Below are positions 1 through 7,705 of a stretch of DNA of 51,953 bases, piece after piece. The notes beneath the pieces were generated by a model that searched no databases, was not told the origin of the DNA, and saw only the letters and a program-made list of their open reading frames with translations. The position numbers were made by a program, and so were the translations under genes. The DNA comes from CAYXTW01 sp964452645 (GTDB taxonomy: Bacteria; Zixibacteria; MSB-5A5; GN15; PGXB01), in assembly GCA_964452645.1 (NCBI GenBank), contig CAYVMO010000021.1, positions 1-51,953 of the forward strand, written 5' to 3'. The first letter of the stretch is position 1; each line of letters starts with the position of its first letter.

Positions 1-54
1 TCCGGCAGATGTCCACATCTGCCGGATTACGCGGCGCATGTGAACATACGCCGC
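1..54. repeat. Palindromic intergenic repeat, copy 1 plus a second hairpin
   Basis: Positions 1-26 are a perfect inverted repeat: half-site TCCGGCAGATGT, two-base centre CC, then its complement. It is followed at 31-54 by a second hairpin, GCGGCGCATGT / ACATACGCCGC with a GA loop and one mismatch. A near copy of the first palindrome lies at 290-315. The repetition and the absence of coding signal support an interspersed extragenic palindrome. The left boundary may lie outside the window. Confidence 0.75.
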
Positions 55-90
55 AGACGCTTATTTTTTGCGATATGAAAAAAAATTTAA

Positions 91-246
91 AAATCGGAAA
101 CGAAGCCATTTCCCCTCTCCCACGTCATTGCGAGGAGGAACGAGTTCGCCAGGGCGAACGAGTGACGACGTGGCAATCTCCGCGCGACGAAAAGAGAAAA
201 CTTTTGCGCCACAAAATTTTTCGAAAAATCACAAACGAAGCCATTT
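91..246. repeat. REP-like palindrome (120-181) flanked by a direct repeat
   Basis: CCACGTC (120-126) pairs with GACGTGG (167-173), and inside it GTTCGCC (144-150) pairs with GGCGAAC (153-159). The surrounding CATTGCGAGGAG ... GGCAATCTC text resembles an extragenic palindrome seen in many unrelated bacterial genomes (recalled, not searched). A 21-base direct repeat ending in ACGAAGCCATTT flanks it at 91-111 and 226-246, with two mismatches. The open reading frames crossing this stretch encode low-complexity peptides made of these repeats and are not credible genes. Confidence 0.65.
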
Positions 247-289
247 TGGTTCGTGCACAAGGACATACACTAACCATGAAAAAAGCGTG

Positions 290-315
290 TCCGACAGATG
301 TCCACATCTGCCGGA
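290..315. repeat. Palindromic intergenic repeat, copy 2
   Basis: This 26-base copy of the 1-26 palindrome differs at one position (TCCGACAG instead of TCCGGCAG in the left half), which leaves one mismatch in an otherwise perfect stem. It sits just downstream of the 3' end of the minus-strand gene at 359-880, so it could also serve as a transcript-end hairpin, although no T-run follows it. Confidence 0.7.
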
Positions 316-358
316 TATTGCGGGGATGCATTATAAAAATACACTTACAGCATTGCGT

Positions 359-880
359 TCACATTCGCTTGCGTATCGCTACCATTGCGGCCACGACTGC
401 GAAGATAGCCAGAAAGACGAAAATCATTCCCGGGACGGTTAAACCTTCGAAAACACCATGATCAAAGCCGAGCTTACTGCCGATCAAAACGAGAATTCCT
501 ATCAACATTATAAGTACACTGACGATGATGGCAATCACCGATCCTTTGGATATAGCCATCTGGCTGCGGTACGGGTCGGCTTCGAGGTACTTATCCATCG
601 CCCGTTTTTCCACCCGCCGCTTGAAGCGCAGGCGGTAATCGTCGAACTTCTCAAGCAATTCCCAGCCTGCTTTGGCTTCCTCGAGACGAACCTTCTCGAT
701 CATCTCCCGGCTCTTAAATTTCCGTGTATAGGCCCGAACTATCTTAAACTCCCAGCCTTCAAGGTCGTTAGTGCTATATTTGGTCATCTTCTCTTCCTCC
801 CGCATTCTCTTCCGGGCCGCCGCAATGGCCGCCGTGGATACGAATCCCGCAATCATCGGTGCCATATTCGATCCGGACAT
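359..880 (-). CDS. Hypothetical membrane protein with two C-terminal TM helices
   Basis: I do not recognise the family. The 173-residue protein has a short hydrophobic N-terminus, then a long charged region (about residues 25-105) rich in Arg, Lys and Glu with the pattern AGWELLEKFDDYRLRFKRR. Two predicted transmembrane helices follow, at about 112-133 and 147-168, and the protein ends in RKRM. The charged part is probably cytoplasmic. The start is supported by GGAG seven bases upstream of the ATG. The gene lies 76 bases downstream of the WYL-domain regulator on the same strand, so the two may be co-transcribed. No catalytic motif is visible. Confidence 0.75.
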   Translation of the reverse strand: MSGSNMAPMIAGFVSTAAIAAARKRMREEEKMTKYSTNDLEGWEFKIVRAYTRKFKSREMIEKVRLEEAKAGWELLEKFDDYRLRFKRRVEKRAMDKYLEADPYRSQMAISKGSVIAIIVSVLIMLIGILVLIGSKLGFDHGVFEGLTVPGMIFVFLAIFAVVAAMVAIRKRM

Positions 881-956
881 ATCAGTCTCCTTGCTTCATT
901 TACTGATATACTGCCATTTTTGGAAAATGTTCAAAGAAATCGAGCGCGCGTCACGG

Positions 957-1913
957 TTATTTATAATTTTTGCGAATATCCTCGGCGGCCGCCCGGATTT
1001 TCTCGACCAACGCCGGGGGATTGGTAACTTTCGCTTCGCCGCCGAAAGCCATAATCCAGTGACTGATTTCCTCGATCCCGCTGACCCTGACTTTATAAAT
1101 AACCGAACCGTCTTTTTTTATCGAGATTTCTTCATTCGGGTGATGCTTCCCCATAGCGACTATCCGCGCCGCCTGACCGGTAAATCGAATCTCGACATCG
1201 ACTGGCTCTCCCCCATATACGCCCCAGCTGTCTTTGAAATACTGCGCCGGATTGATGCCCTGACGGGGAATGAAATTCTTATCGGTCGGGGAAACTTCGA
1301 CGATACGGTCGATGCGGAACGTTCGAAATCCCTTGCGCAGATGGCAGTAGCCGACAAAATAAAACGCCCGCTCGATAAAAATAAGAAAGTACGGGTCGAC
1401 CTCGCGTTGCTGGATACCACTCTTTATCGAATTGTACTTAAGCTTAAGGGTTTGATTGTGCCTGATGCCGGCCTCGACACATGCGAAAAAACTCTCCGAG
1501 ATATTCGGCGCATGCGTCGCCTTGATACTGACATCCATCGTGTCGGGAAAATATATCTTCTCGCGCTTAACCGCCGGTGTCAGACAGGCCTCGATTTTGG
1601 TTTTGATCGACTTCATCAGTTTGCGCGAAAAGCCGCTTTTATACAGCGGCGAGGATTCCATAGCCGTCTTGAGCGCCAGGTATTCTTCGATATTGAAATT
1701 AAGCGGCGGCAAAAAATTATCGCTGGCGTATTTATACCCTTTGTCATAGTAGATGGGTATATTGGCCTCGGACAGAGAAATGATATCGCGATAAATCGTT
1801 CGTTCGGTGACGCCGCACTCCTCGGCCAGCCGGGCGGCATTGAAGTTTTTTCGCGTTCTCAAAAGATTTAAAATAAACAACAATCTGTCATATTTGGCCA
1901 TTCCCATCCACAT
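957..1913 (-). CDS. HTH / WYL-domain transcriptional regulator (YafY type)
   Basis: The N-terminal 65 residues form a winged helix-turn-helix of the HTH_11/DeoR-like kind (LAEECGVTERTIYRDIISL). From about residue 140 a WYL domain follows: YFLIFIERAFYFVGYCHLRKGFRTFRIDRI is its recognisable core. A C-terminal wing resembling WCX ends the protein near residue 318. Such proteins bind DNA and usually sense a nucleic-acid or nucleotide ligand through the WYL domain. It is transcribed divergently from the surface-protein cluster at 2120, so either could be its target. The start is uncertain: ATG codons at 1913, 1907 and 1901 are in frame, none has a clear ribosome site, and 1901 (MAKYDRLL) fits family N-termini best. 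Confidence 0.88.
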   Translation of the reverse strand: MWMGMAKYDRLLFILNLLRTRKNFNAARLAEECGVTERTIYRDIISLSEANIPIYYDKGYKYASDNFLPPLNFNIEEYLALKTAMESSPLYKSGFSRKLMKSIKTKIEACLTPAVKREKIYFPDTMDVSIKATHAPNISESFFACVEAGIRHNQTLKLKYNSIKSGIQQREVDPYFLIFIERAFYFVGYCHLRKGFRTFRIDRIVEVSPTDKNFIPRQGINPAQYFKDSWGVYGGEPVDVEIRFTGQAARIVAMGKHHPNEEISIKKDGSVIYKVRVSGIEEISHWIMAFGGEAKVTNPPALVEKIRAAAEDIRKNYK

Positions 1914-2119
1914 ATATTAATAATGAGAAGGAACTAAGTCAATTATCAATTAGATTCCATTAAATATGGGCTCCACCCCATAGTTTTTCAGCCGTTGCAC
2001 GTCTCCTCCGAACTTGCCAACCACCCGTACAGCAGCGAGTTATACAACCGGTTCAGGTCGGCACCGACTTTGCGTAATCGAATGTCGAAGAAATATTCCT
2101 GTTAATTATCGGGGGAAGT
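1914..2119. promoter_or_regulatory. Divergent intergenic region
   Basis: This region separates the minus-strand WYL regulator from the plus-strand cluster and must hold both promoters. I see no convincing -35/-10 pair. GGGGGAAG just before the ATG at 2120 is a good ribosome site. On the minus strand, 1988-2098 reads as a 37-codon open stretch with protein-like composition (NRLYNSLLYGWLASSEE), bounded upstream by a stop and lacking a start. It may be a gene remnant, but this is weak. Confidence 0.35.
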
Positions 2120-4144
2120 ATGGAACAAAATGCTGTCGCCATAAAGAGACCAAGACGGAAATCGAAGTATTCCGATTCCTTTTTTATTAAATATGGCCTT
2201 AAAATTTTACTCGCGATAATTATTATCATCGTCTTTCTAACACTCGTGCAGTGCACCGTGAAAAAGCCGGAATCACCTACGTGGACCACAAACCTAATAC
2301 TTCCGGTGATTAATAGAACGTACGACATGGATGAAATCGTGGCAAAAATCGACCAACCCGGTTTGTCGCTTGAGACCGATGACGAAATTCTTTTTTCTCT
2401 GGAGGAAACACTCGATACAATCAAAATAGACGAGGATTTCAATGTCCCCGACATGGCCGATACCTTATCCGATTCACTCGGCCTTGTTACTATTCATCCG
2501 TCGACTCCTCCACCCACCTCATTCAACGCCTCGGACTTCGGTTATTCCAGTAATGTCCCGCTGATTCCAAAAGGATGGTTGAACACCGTAAGTTTCGATC
2601 TGCCATCGTTCAGTATCTATAATTGGGCCACAATCAGTACCGGCAGTATGGTGGTTGAATTTATTAATGAACTCGGTTTTGATCTTGATACCGTTTTTAT
2701 AATCGTGGAGGATTTGGATTCAGGCCGAATCGTCCAGGTCGGCGAAGTTTCCGGTGATCCGGCAGTACCTGACGGAGATACGACAAATCTTATTGTCGAT
2801 CTTTCGGGCGAAACCGTTTCCAACAGATTATCCATCTCGGTTAATTGTCATACTCCCGGTTATGAAGACTGGTGGTACGTATCCGGAAAAAGTGCCACGA
2901 TATCGGCCGGATTCGGTGATAGTATGACCGTCTCGGCGGCGGAAGCCGAAATTCCTCCTATCGGTCCGTTAGATATATCCGAAGAGATAATTCTTAATTC
3001 TGATCACACAATATTGTCGGCCAACCTGACGTCGGGTACGCTGCAATTGCAAATCGAAAACGGATCCAATCTATCAGCGAATTTATCGCTCGGATTGCCC
3101 GATTTTATCGACGGCTTATCGCCTCTTACCCTGAATAGAACGATGCCCCCTCAGTCGATGACAAACATCAACATCGATCTCGCAGGCTATAAATTTGAAC
3201 CGGTCGACCAGATCGCACCCCAGGGAATAAACATCGATGCTATCCTGTCAATCCCCGGTTCGAGCGAGAAGGTGGTCGTTAATCGCGGTGACATGTTTAG
3301 TGTTATTGCCGGGATAACCGATATTCAATTCGATTCCATGAGCGCCATTTTATATCCGATTGAAATGTCATTTGACAATCTTGATACAATTGTGCTCGAT
3401 ATTCCCGAAGGATTCGACGAAATTCAGTTAGCCAATGCCGTATTAAGTTTTGAAATCGAAAGCGCGGTCAATCTTACCAGCTTCCTTAATTTAACCATTT
3501 CCGGCGACGGGTCCCAGACACCGATTTTCATTTCCCAGACAATCGCCGGCGGCTCTGTGACTAATCCTACAACAACTATTATCGTCGATTCCAATCTGGC
3601 GTCGTTTTTGAATCCGGTTCCGCAGTATGTTACCATAAGCGGGCAAACAACGCTTGGCGGTGACGGCATTCCCCATACGATTACAAGAGAAGATTATTTA
3701 TTTGGCCGGTTTAGTATCACTTCGCCGCTGGAAGTAATTATGGATAGTCTGACCATTTCAGGAGATACTACTTCGGAAGAATTCGATCAAGAAGATATCA
3801 ACGCTATCATCGACCATTTTATCCAGGCCGATTTTAATTTGACGATCGATAACAGCCTCCCACTGGGTGTCCTGATTCAGATTTATTTTGACGGCGATTC
3901 CACAAATATGAATGAAAACGCTCAGGTAGTTAAAACGCTGAATGTCGATGCGGATTCGGTGTCACAGGTTTCGTTCTCACTGGATAGCACCGAGGTTAAA
4001 GTGCTTAAAAATGACCCACTTTATATTGCGCAGGATTTCACCTTTCTCGGCGATGGCAGTAATCCCGTTAAAATTGTGAGGTCGGACCGGATCATTATTC
4101 GGGGAACAATTGAAGTTGAGTATCAATTCGACGGTAAGTTTTAG
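2120..4144 (+). CDS. Exported beta-rich protein, probable lipoprotein
   Basis: I do not recognise a named family. The 674-residue protein has a basic N-terminal segment, one hydrophobic helix (about 27-43) ending in LTLVQC, then a long extracytoplasmic part with alternating hydrophobic/Ser/Thr/Asp strands and no long helix. LVQC is an imperfect lipobox because Gln at -1 is unusual, so it could equally be a signal-anchored protein. The segment after the Cys (SPTWTTNLILPVINRTYDMD) resembles starts of large lipoproteins in FCB genomes. The ATG is preceded by GGGGGAAGT. It ends five bases before the first ATG of the barrel gene and likely forms an operon with the barrel and the M6 protease, suggesting an outer-membrane or cell-surface role. 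Confidence 0.8.
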   Translation: MEQNAVAIKRPRRKSKYSDSFFIKYGLKILLAIIIIIVFLTLVQCTVKKPESPTWTTNLILPVINRTYDMDEIVAKIDQPGLSLETDDEILFSLEETLDTIKIDEDFNVPDMADTLSDSLGLVTIHPSTPPPTSFNASDFGYSSNVPLIPKGWLNTVSFDLPSFSIYNWATISTGSMVVEFINELGFDLDTVFIIVEDLDSGRIVQVGEVSGDPAVPDGDTTNLIVDLSGETVSNRLSISVNCHTPGYEDWWYVSGKSATISAGFGDSMTVSAAEAEIPPIGPLDISEEIILNSDHTILSANLTSGTLQLQIENGSNLSANLSLGLPDFIDGLSPLTLNRTMPPQSMTNINIDLAGYKFEPVDQIAPQGINIDAILSIPGSSEKVVVNRGDMFSVIAGITDIQFDSMSAILYPIEMSFDNLDTIVLDIPEGFDEIQLANAVLSFEIESAVNLTSFLNLTISGDGSQTPIFISQTIAGGSVTNPTTTIIVDSNLASFLNPVPQYVTISGQTTLGGDGIPHTITREDYLFGRFSITSPLEVIMDSLTISGDTTSEEFDQEDINAIIDHFIQADFNLTIDNSLPLGVLIQIYFDGDSTNMNENAQVVKTLNVDADSVSQVSFSLDSTEVKVLKNDPLYIAQDFTFLGDGSNPVKIVRSDRIIIRGTIEVEYQFDGKF

Positions 4145-4197
4145 GAGATATGCGAAAAGCAGCAATAGCAGATAAAATTCGCTTTCCGGTGGATAAA

Positions 4198-5439
4198 ATG
4201 AGATCGAAAATAATATTCTTTATAATCTTTTTACTTCTAACCACGGTGGCCGATGCAACCGGGCTATCTTCAGCGCGGGCAGTCGCTATGGGCGGAGCCT
4301 ATATGGGGCTCGCCAAAGGTGTTTACGCTCCCCTTTACAATCCGGGCAATATCGGGATAACGGATTTCAGGCAGAAAGGACTGGAACTGGCCGGAGTCGG
4401 AGTGGAAATCAGAAATAACAGTTTCGGGCTGAAGGATTATAATCGGTACACCGGCGCCACCCTGACGGAGAACGATAAATCGGTTATTCTGGGTATGATT
4501 CCGGCCGAGGGGCTTCAAATCTCGGCGGTGGCGGAGGCCAGCGCAGTATCACTCTCACTCGGCTCGTTTGTTTTTTCATTTAATGGTTATGCCGCCACCG
4601 AAACCGACATCAATAGGGATGTTCTGTCTGTGCTATTCGACGGCAATCAATTAAATGACAGTATTGACCTGAACGGAAATTACAGCGAGGCTATTGCCTA
4701 CGCTTCGGGAGGAATTTCATACGGGCGTTCGATCTACAAATCGGGGACCAGACAGATGGGATTGGGTGCGACCTTCAAATATATCCGAGGTATCGCCTAC
4801 GAAAGAATAACCGATATCACCGGCGACATTATAACACTGGCGACAGGTTTCGAGGGTGAGGGTACCATGATAGCCCAAACCTCGACCGGTGGGAGCGGTT
4901 TTAGTATGGATATCGGCGCCACACTTAAGTTCAATGACAATTATACTGCCGGAATAACTTTCGAAAACCTGATAAGCAATATCAGTTGGGGTGATAATAC
5001 CCGCGAGCACTATTATAATTTCCATTTCGATACGCTGACGCTTGAAAACATGGACAAAGATTCAATTATCGTTTCGGATGATTACTCTAAAGATATCGCC
5101 GATTTTAAATCCAATCTGCCATGTATCATGAAAATCGGTGTTGCCAATACCAGCGGTAGATTTATCTGGGCGGTTGACTGGACACAAGGTTTTAAACCGG
5201 CCGCCGGTTCATCGTCTAAACCCCGCCTATCAGCCGGAGCCGAATATCAATTTACCGGCTTTCTGCCGGTACGACTCGGCTACTCTCTGGGAGGCGGGCG
5301 CAACTCATCGTTATCGGGCGGACTCGGTCTTGATTTCAAGTTGTTTTACCTTGATTTAGCTCTGGCCTATCATAGTCTGTTTAAATTTTCGTCCACCAAA
5401 GGTCTGCATCTGGCGGTATCAACCGGATTCAGATTCTAA
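4198..5439 (+). CDS. PorV/FadL-like outer-membrane beta-barrel protein
   Basis: A signal peptide (MRSKIIFFIIFLLLTTVADA) is followed by the hallmark of the PorV/TraF/UPF0164-like barrels: an early ARAVAMGGAYMGLAKG segment and YNPGNIG. Repeated amphipathic beta-strands run to the C-terminal Phe (STGFRF), typical of a barrel with an outer-membrane C-terminal signature. It is 413 residues from this start. An in-frame ATG at 4150 has its AGGAG only two bases away, which is too close; ATG 4198 has GGTGG at normal spacing and gives a compact signal peptide. In T9SS bacteria PorV-type barrels receive cargo from SprA. This barrel sits between a lipoprotein-like gene and a T9SS-tagged protease, which fits such a role, though it may be a generic barrel. 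Confidence 0.82.
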   Translation: MRSKIIFFIIFLLLTTVADATGLSSARAVAMGGAYMGLAKGVYAPLYNPGNIGITDFRQKGLELAGVGVEIRNNSFGLKDYNRYTGATLTENDKSVILGMIPAEGLQISAVAEASAVSLSLGSFVFSFNGYAATETDINRDVLSVLFDGNQLNDSIDLNGNYSEAIAYASGGISYGRSIYKSGTRQMGLGATFKYIRGIAYERITDITGDIITLATGFEGEGTMIAQTSTGGSGFSMDIGATLKFNDNYTAGITFENLISNISWGDNTREHYYNFHFDTLTLENMDKDSIIVSDDYSKDIADFKSNLPCIMKIGVANTSGRFIWAVDWTQGFKPAAGSSSKPRLSAGAEYQFTGFLPVRLGYSLGGGRNSSLSGGLGLDFKLFYLDLALAYHSLFKFSSTKGLHLAVSTGFRF

Positions 5440-5453
5440 TCGGAAATACTTTT

Positions 5454-7169
5454 ATGATTTGGACCGGCGAACATAATGTCAGCCGTAAGCTAACGAATAA
5501 AACCCTGGTATTACTCGTTTTCGTCTTAAGCTTGTCGACCGCAGCGGGGATGCCGCCCCGCCCACAGATTATAGATGGTACGGTAAAAATGACATTACCG
5601 TCACCGGAAGAGGAAAAAGCTCTTCGCGAACGAGGCGTAAATGCTCCGTCAAAAGCGACCGACCTGACTGAAGCATCACACGGCAATTCATACAACATGC
5701 TGGCAATATTGATAGAATTTTCAGATAAGCCGGGTCAGACGGCGGCGGCATTTTATGACACGCTTCTTTTTGAAAATCGGCAGGGAACACTGGCGCATTA
5801 TTACAATGCTGTTTCGTACGGCCGACTGGATATTGTCACGGTCCATCTGCCGTCGGCAATTGGCTGGGTGGAAGCACCGCAGGAATATGCCTGGTACTGT
5901 AATCATAAAAAAGGTGTCGGCGATTATCCTCAAAACACTCAAAAATTATGCGAGGATATAGTTGATCTTGTTGATCCCATCGTTGATTTTTCATTGTACG
6001 ACAACGACAACGATGATACGGTTGACGCCGTGATTTTAATTCACAGCGGCTCCGGTTATGAACAGACGGCCGATGTCGACGATATCCATTCGCATAAATG
6101 GAACATCACACCCCGGATGAAGGACAGTGTTTATATTAATGATTATACCATCCAGCCGGAATATTGGTATCAACCCGGCGATATGACCTGCGGTGTATTC
6201 TGCCACGAAGTGGGACATATTTTCGGTTTGCCCGACCTATACGACCCCGATTATAGTTCCCGCGGAATCGGCGTCTGGTCGGTTATGTCTTACGGTAGCT
6301 GGCTGGGACCCAACTATGACGGCTCCTGTCCGGCCGAACCGGACGCCTGGAGCCGAATTCAATTAGGATTTTCGACACCGATTGAGATTGATAGAAATAC
6401 GGACGGAATAGGTATCATGAATATCGAAGAGAGCGGAGAAATATATAGATTATTCACGAATGATGTACCGGCGGACGAATATTTTCTTATCGAAAACCGT
6501 CAAAAAATAGGATACGATGCCTATCTTCCCGGTGACGGTCTCCTGATATGGCATATCGATGAAACAAAATTGTCGACAATGTTGCCGAACAAACAGGAAT
6601 GGTATCCGGGTCATACATCGTATGGAAATTACGGAATTGCTCTGGAGCAGGCCGATGGTTTGTACCAATTGGAGCGGTCAGGCAACGCCGGCGATGCCGG
6701 CGATCCTTACCCCGGAACGAGTTTTAATACGAGCTTCACTCATTCTTCCAATCCGACTTCGGATTCGTATAACGGACAGAGATCGTATATTGAAATCGGA
6801 AACATTTCGGCTTCGGCCCCGATGATGACCATTGATTTTCAAGCCGGGCCTTTCGGCAGCAGCGAAAACGACGAAGACGGAATTCTCCCCGATAAAATCA
6901 ATCTTCGGCAAAACTACCCCAATCCTTTTAATCCCGGCACAACCATTGATATCGTTCTGCCCGGAGCCGGATATGTTTCGCTTAATATTTATGATATTAC
7001 CGGGCGACGGGTCAGTCAATTGATAAACCGTTTCTATCCAACCGGACTGATAAGTACGGAATGGGACGGGCGCGATTTCGGCGGCCATAAAGTGGCGTCC
7101 GGAACCTACTTTTATGAAGTCGTCACCGAATACGGTAAAGAAACTAAGAAAATGACCCTTATAAAATAA
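5454..7169 (+). CDS. M6-family secreted metalloprotease with T9SS C-terminal sorting domain
   Basis: The 571-residue protein begins with a signal peptide (hydrophobic core LVLLVFVLSLSTAAG). A M6 (immune inhibitor A-like) catalytic domain follows, with the zinc motif HEVGHIFGLPDLYD at residues 251-264 and the downstream Met-turn WSVMSYGSW. It ends in a roughly 85-residue beta domain: LRQNYPNPFNPGTTIDIVLP, then YDITGRRV, then GTYFYEVVTE and a Lys-rich end. That is the type A T9SS sorting / FlgD-Ig-like domain. Expected role: extracellular or surface-attached endopeptidase exported by the T9SS. It is third in the cluster, 14 bases after the barrel gene, and a strong terminator follows. Confidence 0.93.
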   Translation: MIWTGEHNVSRKLTNKTLVLLVFVLSLSTAAGMPPRPQIIDGTVKMTLPSPEEEKALRERGVNAPSKATDLTEASHGNSYNMLAILIEFSDKPGQTAAAFYDTLLFENRQGTLAHYYNAVSYGRLDIVTVHLPSAIGWVEAPQEYAWYCNHKKGVGDYPQNTQKLCEDIVDLVDPIVDFSLYDNDNDDTVDAVILIHSGSGYEQTADVDDIHSHKWNITPRMKDSVYINDYTIQPEYWYQPGDMTCGVFCHEVGHIFGLPDLYDPDYSSRGIGVWSVMSYGSWLGPNYDGSCPAEPDAWSRIQLGFSTPIEIDRNTDGIGIMNIEESGEIYRLFTNDVPADEYFLIENRQKIGYDAYLPGDGLLIWHIDETKLSTMLPNKQEWYPGHTSYGNYGIALEQADGLYQLERSGNAGDAGDPYPGTSFNTSFTHSSNPTSDSYNGQRSYIEIGNISASAPMMTIDFQAGPFGSSENDEDGILPDKINLRQNYPNPFNPGTTIDIVLPGAGYVSLNIYDITGRRVSQLINRFYPTGLISTEWDGRDFGGHKVASGTYFYEVVTEYGKETKKMTLIK

Positions 7170-7233
7170 CGACCGACCGAGCGTCGGTCAATCCGGGGAT
7201 GTATTGCTCCTCCCCCTCAATACGCCCCGGAAT

Positions 7234-7270
7234 TTTTAGGCCCCCTTTCGAAAGGGGGCCTAAAATTTTA
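7234..7270 (+). terminator. Bidirectional rho-independent terminator
   Basis: A 15-bp perfect stem, TTTTAGGCCCCCTTT / AAAGGGGGCCTAAAA (7234-7248 and 7251-7265, CG centre), is followed by TTTTATT. The mirror image also gives a T-run on the minus strand. It lies between the convergent M6 protease and zinc-ribbon genes and overlaps the last bases of the latter, so it probably ends both transcripts. Confidence 0.93.
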
Positions 7271-7465
7271 TTCGGGACTTAATCGTCTCTCCACTATGAG
7301 GCCGTCTTTTTTATCCCGCTTGTGCTGCATATAACAATGCTTGCATCGTTTGGGATCTTCGGAATAGCCTCGTTCGGCGAAGTATTCCTGGGCGTTAACG
7401 GTAAAGACGAATTCTTCGCCGCACTCGACACAGATAAGTATTTTTGGCTCTAATTCAGATGCCAT
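7268..7465 (-). CDS. Small zinc-ribbon protein (zf-trcl type)
   Basis: This 65-residue protein carries two CxxC pairs, CVEC near the N-terminus and CKHC about 30 residues later, separated by EEFVFTVNAQEYFAERGY. This matches the small 'probable zinc-ribbon' family, in which a single Zn site is formed by the four cysteines. Function is unknown; nucleic-acid or protein binding is plausible. A G-rich ribosome site (AGGGGGAAGG) precedes the ATG. It stands alone, with a promoter at 7549-7577 and a shared terminator at its 3' end. Confidence 0.85.
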   Translation of the reverse strand: MASELEPKILICVECGEEFVFTVNAQEYFAERGYSEDPKRCKHCYMQHKRDKKDGLIVERRLSPE

Positions 7466-7548
7466 GCCTTCCCCCTCTTATAATAACGTCCTTGTTATTT
7501 TCGTTATCCTTTGACAAGTACGCTAAGTAGAGTAAATGTATATGATTT

Positions 7549-7577
7549 TGTATAAAAAATTCCACAATATTAGTCAA
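7549..7577 (-). promoter_or_regulatory. Sigma-70-type promoter for the zinc-ribbon gene
   Basis: On the minus strand TTGACT (7577-7572) and TATACA (7554-7549) are separated by exactly 17 bases. Transcription would start near 7542, giving a leader of about 75 bases before the ATG at 7465. The rest of 7466-7705 is AT-rich and holds no gene I can support. Confidence 0.6.
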
Positions 7578-7705
7578 GTAAAAAATAAGGGTGGGGAAAA
7601 TATTTCCGTATTACATTTTAAGGACAAAAAGGAAAATATCTCGTCGAAGCTGATTGTAATCAGATAATCGCGGCTATAAAAAGATATCAGGCTGATAAGT
7701 ACATC

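Noticed and set aside
9..461. Open frames across the left-end repeats
   Set aside because: They translate palindromic repeats and lack ribosome sites; composition is unlike neighbouring genes.
771..1871. Long plus-strand frame opposite the WYL regulator
   Set aside because: Antisense shadow; the minus-strand frame has HTH and WYL signatures.
7512..7550. Plus-strand TTGACA in the 7466-7705 gap as a promoter
   Set aside because: No -10 at proper spacing and no plus-strand gene downstream; the minus-strand promoter nearby is better.
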